From contig CAWFPS010000003.1 in NCBI GenBank assembly GCA_963817905.1, forward strand, positions 806,001 through 870,000: a stretch of DNA of 64,000 bases. The letters run 5' to 3'. This document shows positions 58,575 through 64,000 of the stretch, piece after piece. Source of the stretch: VRUE01 sp963817905 (lineage in GTDB: Bacteria; Actinomycetota; Thermoleophilia; Solirubrobacterales; 70-9). Every line of letters begins with the position of its first letter. The first letter of the stretch is position 1. A program made the position numbers and the translations under genes. Under the pieces are notes generated by a model. The model saw only the letters and a list, made by a program, of their open reading frames with translations, ran no database searches and was not told the origin of the DNA.

Positions 58575-58612
58575 CCTCCCCCTCCGCTATTGCGCCATTC
58601 GAGGCGGGTACG

Positions 58613-58939
58613 ATGCGACGCATGATCGACGATGCCGTGATCGAAGATGCGGGGCGGCGACTGGCGGCAGCGGCGCACTCCCCGGCAAAGGTTGTGCTCT
58701 TTGGATCACGAGCACGTGGCGGTGGCCGCGATGACAGCGACCTCGATTTCCTTGTGATCGAGGCCCATGTCGAGAGCAAGCTCAACGAGATGGTGCGCCT
58801 GCGCGAGGCACTTCCCCCGCTTGGGGTGCCGGTCGATGTCGTCGTGGTCTCCGAGGAGGAGGCGGCCCGGCGCGAAAACGTGCCAAGCACGCTGGTGCAT
58901 CGGGCGCTCCGCGAGGGCCGCGTTCTTGTCACAGCCTGA
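58613..58939 (+). CDS. MNT-type nucleotidyltransferase (antitoxin of HEPN/MNT pair)
   Basis: 108 residues. VVLFGSRARGGGRDDSDLDFLVIE is the minimal nucleotidyltransferase motif (GS..DxD), with the third acidic residue in VPVDVVVVS. In HEPN/MNT systems this protein silences the HEPN ribonuclease by AMPylation or binding. The ATG at 58613 is chosen (58622 possible). It overlaps the next gene by 14 nt. It lies just beyond the insertion sequence. Confidence 0.88.
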   Translation: MRRMIDDAVIEDAGRRLAAAAHSPAKVVLFGSRARGGGRDDSDLDFLVIEAHVESKLNEMVRLREALPPLGVPVDVVVVSEEEAARRENVPSTLVHRALREGRVLVTA

Positions 58940-59333
58940 CCTCGAAGAAGCCCAGCTTTTTCTGCGGAAGGCCCGAGAGGATGCCGATGCCATGGAGAAG
59001 CTCGCTTCAGACGTAGACATGGCCGACACCATCGTCGGGTTCCACGCCCAGCAAGCGGTCGAGAAGGCGCTGAAGGCAGTGCTCGCCGCATCTGGCGACG
59101 ACTTCCCTTGGACGCACGACCTGCGGCACCTCATCGAGCGTCTGAACGATCTCGAAATACAGCTTCCCTTGTCACTCCAAGATGTAGGCGTGCTCGGCCC
59201 GTGGGCAGTGGAGTTTCGGTATGGAGAGACGATCGACGACCCCCTAGATCGAGCCCAGGCGATCACCTTGGCCAACGACGCAGTTGCTTGGGCCGAGGCA
59301 CACGTTGAGAACAAGGCATCAAGCCCCGACTGA
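58926..59333 (+). CDS. HEPN-domain protein (toxin of HEPN/MNT pair)
   Basis: 135 residues from a TTG inside the MNT gene. FLRKAREDADAMEKLASDVDMADTIVGFHAQQAVEKALKAVLAA is the HEPN four-helix signature, and VLGPWAVEFRYGE is the conserved second helix region. The RNase motif R-x4-6-H is not obvious, so activity may differ from classical HepT or use other residues. Overlap with MNT indicates one operon. Confidence 0.85.
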   Translation: MSQPDLEEAQLFLRKAREDADAMEKLASDVDMADTIVGFHAQQAVEKALKAVLAASGDDFPWTHDLRHLIERLNDLEIQLPLSLQDVGVLGPWAVEFRYGETIDDPLDRAQAITLANDAVAWAEAHVENKASSPD

Positions 59334-59358
59334 ACGAGGGACGCTTCGAATCGAAACC

Positions 59359-59547
59359 GTGCGCGTCATCTACCACCACGAAGCCGACGGCTGGTGGGCC
59401 GAATCCCCCGACGTAGAGGGCTGGTCCACCGCTGGCGACTCCTACGCCGAGGTGGTCAAGCTCGCCGAAGGCGGCATCCCTTTCGCCTTGGATCGGCCAG
59501 CCGAGCTGGAGCACTACGTTCCTGCCGGCGAGCGCGTCCCTGCTTGA
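59359..59547 (+). CDS. HicB-like antitoxin-type protein, orphan
   Basis: About 62 residues from GTG 59359. VRVIYHHEADGWWAESPDVEGWSTAGDSYAEVVKLAEGGIPFALDR fits the partial RNase-H fold of HicB: strand, W-x-E-x-PDV-G-W, helix. No HicA double-stranded-RNA-binding toxin gene lies on either side, and the C-terminal DNA-binding domain is absent, so it is an orphan or regulates something else. A start upstream of 59359 is possible. It begins 25 bp after the HEPN gene. Confidence 0.7.
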   Translation: MRVIYHHEADGWWAESPDVEGWSTAGDSYAEVVKLAEGGIPFALDRPAELEHYVPAGERVPA

Positions 59548-59632
59548 CTCAGTTCAACGCTTGATCCAGAGCCAGTCATCACGCGTTCGCTTCCCCCTTT
59601 TGCGCAAAGCGGCACTCAGCGCCGAGCCCGAA

Positions 59633-60058
59633 CTAGGACACGTAGGCCTTGCGCACCATGGCGGCCGTCCACTGGTTCGTGCCGTGAGCCGGGGGGACAC
59701 CCTTGCGGTTCAGCGTGTCGGCGATGTCTTCCAGTGATTTGCCTGCAAGAAGCAGTGCCCCGATCTGCTTCCGCCGCGTGTGGTCACGCTGATTGCACTC
59801 GATATGGGACAACCGAACGTTGTCGGCACGCAGCTTTCCACCGGCCGAACTGAGGATCGGGTAGTGGTCGCGCGACGGCGCCCACATGGTGCGCGCCGTC
59901 GTGAGCGGATCGAACGCGCCGCGTCCGTTGGGGTGGTAGCACTGCGGCATCTCGCACTTCAGGGCGAGGAGTTGGCCGCGCTCGGCCATCTTCACAAGGA
60001 CGTCTCCATTCTTTACGCCGAGGTCGCGCAGTTGGTCCGCGATTGATCTATCGGCCAC
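59633..60058 (-). CDS. HNH-like protein with recombinase-type helical tail
   Basis: 141 residues from GTG 60058 (TTG 60076 possible). CEMPQCYHPNGR, PSRDHYPILSSAGGKLRADNVRLSHIECNQRD has the D-H, N and H arrangement and cysteine pairs of HNH endonucleases. The tail GKSLEDIADTLNRKGVPPAHGTNQWTAAMVRKAYVS is the helix pattern found in serine-recombinase 'Recombinase' domains, which bind DNA. This combination looks like a small mobile-element nuclease; exact role unknown. Confidence 0.65.
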   Translation of the reverse strand: MADRSIADQLRDLGVKNGDVLVKMAERGQLLALKCEMPQCYHPNGRGAFDPLTTARTMWAPSRDHYPILSSAGGKLRADNVRLSHIECNQRDHTRRKQIGALLLAGKSLEDIADTLNRKGVPPAHGTNQWTAAMVRKAYVS

Positions 60059-60469
60059 CCGCTGATCCTGACACAAGTACGCGAGCGGCCCCAGCGCGCG
60101 TCCGCGATGGTTTCTACCGACGCGTCAGCTGCCTCCTCTTTTTATGCAAGCCCGTCTCCGGCGCGGCTACTGCTCCCGTCTGAAGGCAGTAGCGGAGGTC
60201 TTCGGGCTCGCATGGCGCTGCTTTCATCCCTTGGCAGGATTGAGCCAGTTCGGACCGGTCGGTTCGCTTAGCTGCGCAACGAGCTTCGCCACCGAATCGC
60301 GGTCGAGGTCTCCTGTCGCCGCAAGGACACCACGACCGTCACCGATTTGCCTCCGGTTCGAGTGGACATCGGGCGGCATGCCTTGAGCGCCTAACCCCTC
60401 CCCCTCAGATGCCGCTGACACTCCGGCCCCAAGGGCAGGAAACCCCGCTTGGCAGCCGAACGTGCGGGG
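60059..60469. other. Intergenic stretch with a small hairpin and a possible peptide gene
   Basis: An 8-bp hairpin GCTACTGC/GCAGTAGC lies near 60168-60195. On the minus strand an ATG at 60379 opens 51 codons (MPPDVHSNRRQIGDGRG..AKLVAQL) ending at 60224, without a ribosome-binding site or recognised family; I do not call it a gene. The stretch marks the end of the accessory region. Confidence 0.4.
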
Positions 60470-61216
60470 ATGGAGACGGCATCGCGCCGGGGGCGCAGGC
60501 GTGAGCGTTGGTTGGAGCGGGGGGAGCGGGTCAGCGATGCCTTCGGGCTTGTCCTGATTCTCGTCCTCGTCACCTATGTGCTCGCATCCCTGTTCGAGAA
60601 TCGGGGTTGGGGCTCGGTGCTCCTCACCCTCGCCACCGGCGCGACCTCGGTGGTGGCGCTGACCAGCTCGCACGTCCGTGCCGGGCTCGTACGTGGGGCG
60701 ATCGTGCTCTCAGGGCTGACCGTGCTGCTCGCCGCGGTCGGCGCCGCAACTGACGACCGGGTCTGGCTCAACCTGGCGACGCTGATCCAGGTGACACTGC
60801 TGGCGATCGCGATGGGAGCGGTGCTGCGCCGTGTGGTCATGGCCCCCGAGGTCGGCTCGCGCACGATCCTCGGCGCGCTCAGCGTCTACGCGGTGCTCGG
60901 CATCCTCTTCACCTTCGTCTACGGCGTCGTCGATCGCGTCCAAAGCGGGCCTTTCTTCGAAGGCCACCCCCACCCCGCCGGCTCCGACTTCCTCTTCTTC
61001 AGCTACACGACCCTGACCACGACCGGCTACGGCAACCTCGTCCCAGGCAGCCAGCCGGGCCGGCTGATCTCAGGCCTGGAGATGATGATCGGGCAGATCT
61101 TCCTCGTCACCCTGGTCGCCGGCCTGGTCAGCCTCTGGCGCCCGGGCGAAGCGATGCGGCGCCGCCGCGAGGCCAAGGCTCAGCCGGAGAGCACCGAGCC
61201 GAGCTCCGCCAGCTGA
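60470..61216 (+). CDS. Potassium channel family protein
   Basis: 248 residues. Four hydrophobic segments precede a pore region: SDFLFFSYTTLTTTGYGNLVPGSQPGRLISGLEMMIGQIFLVTLVAGLVSL, with the TTTGYG selectivity filter followed by the inner helix. The N-terminus is basic and cytoplasmic. It resembles Ion_trans_2 two-pore-helix channels with an extra N-terminal membrane part; no RCK domain. ATG 60470 is chosen over the TTG at 60449. Its end overlaps the convergent ArsR gene by 37 bp. Confidence 0.88.
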   Translation: METASRRGRRRERWLERGERVSDAFGLVLILVLVTYVLASLFENRGWGSVLLTLATGATSVVALTSSHVRAGLVRGAIVLSGLTVLLAAVGAATDDRVWLNLATLIQVTLLAIAMGAVLRRVVMAPEVGSRTILGALSVYAVLGILFTFVYGVVDRVQSGPFFEGHPHPAGSDFLFFSYTTLTTTGYGNLVPGSQPGRLISGLEMMIGQIFLVTLVAGLVSLWRPGEAMRRRREAKAQPESTEPSSAS

Positions 61217-61512
61217 GACTCCATCGCGTCGCAGAGCCGGTCGCAGAGGTCGAGCACCGCCGCGTCGGCGATCCGGTAGAGCGAGCTGGTCCCCTGCTTG
61301 CGTCGTGCGACGAAACCCTCGGCGCGCAACGCTCCGAGGTGCTTGGAGACGTTCTGCTGGGAGGTGCCCAGCGCTTCGGTCAGCTCGCCCACCGAGAGCT
61401 CCTCGCGGCGACGTAGCTGGTCGAGGATGCGCAGCCGGGTCGGGTCCGAGAGAGCGCGGAAGCGACCGGCGATCAAGTCTGCGGCATTGGGCTGTAGCGG
61501 GCTCTGCATCAT
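61180..61512 (-). CDS. ArsR-family transcriptional regulator
   Basis: 110 residues. The winged helix is FRALSDPTRLRILDQLRRREELSVGELTEALGTSQQNVSKHLGALRAEGFVARRKQGTSSLYRI. The ELCVCDL metal-binding cysteines of ArsR/SmtB are absent, so it senses something else or acts as a plain repressor, as SdpR-like members do. It is divergent from the small membrane protein and MMPL genes and probably controls them through 61529-61558. Confidence 0.9.
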   Translation of the reverse strand: MMQSPLQPNAADLIAGRFRALSDPTRLRILDQLRRREELSVGELTEALGTSQQNVSKHLGALRAEGFVARRKQGTSSLYRIADAAVLDLCDRLCDAMESQLAELGSVLSG

Positions 61513-61528
61513 TCTGCTATCTTACCAT

Positions 61529-61558
61529 TTCACAACTGTTAAGTTGTTAACTCGTGAA
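61529..61558. promoter_or_regulatory. AT-rich operator candidate for the ArsR regulator
   Basis: TTCAC (61529-61533) and GTGAA (61554-61558) flank AACTGTTAAGTTGTTAACTC, which contains GTTAA repeats and GTTAAC. The 68-bp gap between divergent genes is the natural place for autoregulation. Confidence 0.5.
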
Positions 61559-61580
61559 GTAGCCAAACTGGAGGATAGCG

Positions 61581-61841
61581 ATGCCCACTGTTGCCGCTCC
61601 ACATCCCACCCAACAAGAACCGGCCGCGCCGGCTCGCTGGCCGCTCGAGCGCATCCTCTTCGCCCTGGCCGGAACGATGACCGGACTCAGCGCCGTGCTC
61701 AGCGCCCTCGTCAGTCCCTGGTTCTTGCTGCTGACCGGCTTCGTCGCCTTCAACCAGCTGCTCTTCGCCACGGTCGGGGACTGCCCGGCCTCGCTGATCC
61801 TCCGCCACGGCTTCGGCGTCGAGCGCGGGTGTTCCCAGTGA
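61581..61841 (+). CDS. Small membrane protein, YgaP/DUF2892-like
   Basis: 86 residues with two hydrophobic helices (LERILFALAGTMTGLSAVLSALVSPWFLLLTGFVAFNQLLFATVGDCPASLIL). The pattern, including GDCP near the end of the second helix, is that of YgaP-type inner-membrane domains, usually linked to rhodanese or sulfide response. GGAGGATAGCG precedes the ATG. The stop overlaps the MMPL GTG as GTGA. Function here is unknown. Confidence 0.78.
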   Translation: MPTVAAPHPTQQEPAAPARWPLERILFALAGTMTGLSAVLSALVSPWFLLLTGFVAFNQLLFATVGDCPASLILRHGFGVERGCSQ

Positions 61842-64000
61842 GCGAACTGGGCCCGATCGGGCGCCTCGGCCGCTTCGCCGCCGAGCGCCGCCGCTTGGTC
61901 TTCGTCTCCTGGGCCGTGATCGCGGTCGGTCTCGGGGTGCTGGCGCCCCGGGTCGAGACCGCCCTCTCCGGCGCCGGCTGGCAGGCCAACGGCTCGGAGT
62001 CCGTGGCGGCCCGGGAAAGGATTGACCGCGCCTTCGGCGGGGCGGGGGCCTACTCGCTCCAGGTCGCGATCCACTCCGACCGGCTGACCGCTATCTCCCC
62101 CGCCTTCCGCCTCACCGTCGCCCGTGCCCGGCGGCTGCTCGCCGCCAGCCCGGCCGTGAACGGAGTGACGCCGCCGCGCCGCGGGCTCTCGATCTCCCGC
62201 GACGGCCACACCGCGGTGATCCGCGCCAGCGCCGCGAAGGACCCGAACGCGATGGTCACCGCGGCGAATGACCTCAAGGGGCCGCTCGGCGACGCGGCCG
62301 CGCCCGGCGTCGAAGCAAACCTCACCGGCGCCGCCGGCATGTGGTCGGACTTCAACGAAGCCAACCGCGAAGCGATGCTCCGCTCCGAGCTGCTCTCCTG
62401 GCCAGTGACGCTGGCGATCCTCGTCCTCGCCTTCGGCTCGCTGGTCGCCGCCGGCCTGCCCCTGATGCTGACGATCACCGGCCTGATCGCCTCGGCCGGC
62501 GTGCTCTACCTCGGCACCCTGATCTCGCCGATCTCGATCTGGGCGATGAACTTCGCCCTGATGTTCGCCCTGGCGCTCGGCATCGACTACGCCCTGTTCG
62601 TCGTCATGCGCTTCCGCAACGCCCTCTTCGGGCAGCACGACTCGCCGGTCGACGCCGTCGCCGAGACCATGGACACGGCAGGAAAGGCCGTCCTCTTCTC
62701 GGGGATCACGGTGCTGGTCTCACTCGCAGCCGTGTTGCTCGTCCCCAGCCCTGCCTTCCGCTCGGTCGCGCTCGGGATCATCGTCGCCGTCCTCTTCGTG
62801 CTGGCCGCGACCCTGACCCTGCTGCCCGCGGTGCTGGCCAAGCTCGGCCCCAAGCTCGACCGCCTCGCCCTGCCTTGGGCCCACAGCGGCGAGCACCGCT
62901 CGGCCCGCTTCGCCCGCTGGGGAGAGCTGCTGTGGCGACGCCCGTTCGCCTTCGGCGGCCTCGCCCTGGTCGCGCTCCTGCTCCTGGCCCTGCCGATCCT
63001 CAACCTGAGAACCGGGATGCCCTCGATCAAGGTGGTGCCGAGCGGCGATCACTCCCGCCTCGGCTACAACCGGATCACCGCCGCCTTCGGCCCCGGAGCC
63101 CCAGGCGCGATCCAAGTCGTCACCCCGCCCCCGACGGGACGAAAAGCCGCCCCTGGAGCAGGAAATCGTCCCGTCGGCCGAGTTTTGGGGAGCGATCCCG
63201 GGATCGCGGCTGTATTGCCGGCCCGGGTCGGAGCCGACGGGCGGGTGCTCGTTGAAGCGATTCCGGTTGCCGGGCCCTCGACCACCGCGTTTGGCGCCAC
63301 GGTCGAGCGGCTGCGGGCCGAGCTGCCGCCCCAGGACCTCCTGGGCGGACCGGCGGCGGAAAACCACGACCTGGAAGCCGCCCTGAGCGCGAAGACCCCG
63401 CTGGCGATCGGGGTCGTGCTCGGCCTCGGTTTCCTGCTCCTCCTCGTCGCCTTCCGGGCGCCGCTGCTGGCGGCGGTCGGCGTGCTCGCCAACCTGCTCT
63501 CCACGGCGGCGGCCTTCGGTGTCGCCACCCTGATCTTCCAGGACGGCCACCTCGCCGGAGTCCTCGGCTTCGAATCCCAGGGCTTCCTTGACGCCTGGGG
63601 ACCGATCTTCTTCTTCGCGATGATCTTCGCGATCGCGATGGACTACACCGTCTTCCTGCTCTCCTCTGCCCGCGAGCACTGGGAGGAGACCGGCGACGCC
63701 CGCCAGGCGATGGTCGGCGGGCTCGCCCACTCGGGGCGGGTGATCCTCGCCGCCGGAGCGGTGATGGTCGCTGTCTTCTTCACCTTCGCCCTCTCCGGCC
63801 CGCTACCGCCGAAGGAGATGGGCGTGATCCTCGGCGTAGCCGTCCTACTCGACGCCTTCCTGGTGCGGCTGCTGCTGCTGCCGGTCTTCCTGCGCCTGGC
63901 CGGGCGGTCTGTCTGGTACCTGCCCAGCTGGCTCGACCGGCTCCTCCCCGACGTCCACTTCGGCCACGGCGGGCGCTCAGCTGAAGTACTGCCCGTGGAA
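61838..64000 (+). CDS. MMPL-family RND transporter (3' end beyond window)
   Basis: 721 codons are visible from GTG 61838. The typical two-fold layout is seen: TM1, an extracytoplasmic domain, then MLTITGLIASAGVLYLG, FALMFALALGIDYALFVVMRFR (the GIDY motif) and VLFSGITVLVSLAAVLLV. The second half has FFFAMIFAIAMDYTVFLLSSAREH and GVAVLLDAFLVRLLLLPVFL. It exports lipids or small molecules. A palindrome (63131-63177) is inserted in frame in the second extracytoplasmic domain. Coupled to the small gene upstream and probably under the ArsR regulator. Confidence 0.92.
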   Translation, partial: MSELGPIGRLGRFAAERRRLVFVSWAVIAVGLGVLAPRVETALSGAGWQANGSESVAARERIDRAFGGAGAYSLQVAIHSDRLTAISPAFRLTVARARRLLAASPAVNGVTPPRRGLSISRDGHTAVIRASAAKDPNAMVTAANDLKGPLGDAAAPGVEANLTGAAGMWSDFNEANREAMLRSELLSWPVTLAILVLAFGSLVAAGLPLMLTITGLIASAGVLYLGTLISPISIWAMNFALMFALALGIDYALFVVMRFRNALFGQHDSPVDAVAETMDTAGKAVLFSGITVLVSLAAVLLVPSPAFRSVALGIIVAVLFVLAATLTLLPAVLAKLGPKLDRLALPWAHSGEHRSARFARWGELLWRRPFAFGGLALVALLLLALPILNLRTGMPSIKVVPSGDHSRLGYNRITAAFGPGAPGAIQVVTPPPTGRKAAPGAGNRPVGRVLGSDPGIAAVLPARVGADGRVLVEAIPVAGPSTTAFGATVERLRAELPPQDLLGGPAAENHDLEAALSAKTPLAIGVVLGLGFLLLLVAFRAPLLAAVGVLANLLSTAAAFGVATLIFQDGHLAGVLGFESQGFLDAWGPIFFFAMIFAIAMDYTVFLLSSAREHWEETGDARQAMVGGLAHSGRVILAAGAVMVAVFFTFALSGPLPPKEMGVILGVAVLLDAFLVRLLLLPVFLRLAGRSVWYLPSWLDRLLPDVHFGHGGRSAEVLPVE
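63131..63177. repeat. In-frame palindrome inside the MMPL gene
   Basis: Perfect 12-bp arms CCGACGGGACGA (63131-63142) and TCGTCCCGTCGG (63166-63177). The arm start CCGACGGG is shared with the hairpins at 24964 and 54551. It codes for PTGRKAAPGAGNRPVG without shifting the frame. Confidence 0.75.

Noticed and set aside
60224..60379. 51-codon minus-strand frame (MPPDVHSNRRQIGDGRG)
   Set aside because: No ribosome-binding site, no family and isolated; left as part of the intergenic stretch.
62720..63730. 336-codon minus-strand frame opposite the MMPL gene
   Set aside because: Shadow of the MMPL reading frame; highly charged, Glu/Gly-rich product without domain.

Overview
The window is GC-rich actinobacterial chromosome with dense genes, many GTG/TTG starts and many 4-nt ATGA/GTGA overlaps. 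Gene content (serine/threonine kinase fused to a beta-propeller, FHA protein, short 6-phosphogluconate dehydrogenase, LtrA, Liv transporters with a Rieske oxygenase, P450, MMPL) suggests Actinomycetota, probably Thermoleophilia/Solirubrobacterales; this placement is inference, since no rRNA or core phylogenetic marker is present.

Layout. 1-14 kb: central carbon metabolism. tkt and tal are coupled on the minus strand, rpiA lies at 6.6 kb, and gnd-pgl are divergent from zwf, so most of the pentose phosphate pathway is within 14 kb, interrupted by a Ser/Thr kinase, secreted PD40-repeat protein, FHA-HTH protein, flavoprotein and a two-gene nucleotidyltransferase unit. 14-16 kb: EfeU and EfeO iron uptake, each preceded by an IdeR/DtxR-like palindrome. 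16-32 kb: RecQ, secreted hydrolase, PQQ-type propeller protein, MBL hydrolase, two 14-TM exporters, LtrA, Vps62-like protein, small enzymes. 32-39 kb: a GntR-livH-livMG-livF-Rieske oxygenase operon facing a separate LivK-like lipoprotein.

40.3-48.7 kb: an integrative island in the 3' half of tRNA-Arg(ACG), bounded by a perfect 42-bp direct repeat, with a tyrosine integrase beside the intact tRNA. A third vestigial att core at 42.14 kb and a repeated left-end sequence exactly 1,800 bp apart suggest two elements in tandem. Cargo: a VapBC pair closely related to one just outside the island, a pRiA4b ORF-3 protein, a winged-helix/nucleotidyltransferase pair (AbiE-like), a CopG-like small protein with a divergent partner, and a solitary OLD-type ATPase/TOPRIM protein: a toxin-antitoxin and defence cargo.

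49-57 kb: hotdog thioesterase, enoyl-CoA hydratase, pyruvate kinase, P450, PLP enzyme, ALO-type oxidase, MFS exporter and two tRNA-Ser genes. 57.3-60.1 kb: a second accessory spot behind tRNA-Ser(TGA), with an IS481-type element flanked by 18-bp repeats, an MNT/HEPN pair, an orphan HicB-like protein and an HNH/recombinase-like protein. 60.5-64 kb: K+ channel, ArsR regulator, small membrane protein and an MMPL transporter cut by the window end.

The most unusual signal is a set of long, often nested, palindromes in the core regions (about a dozen sites) and none that I saw in the island. Two of them (24964-25016 and 54551-54603) have the same stem with one compensatory base-pair change; a shorter relative lies in frame inside the MMPL gene; others run into the last codons or stop codon of genes. 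Nothing here was computed; all comparisons were made by eye.
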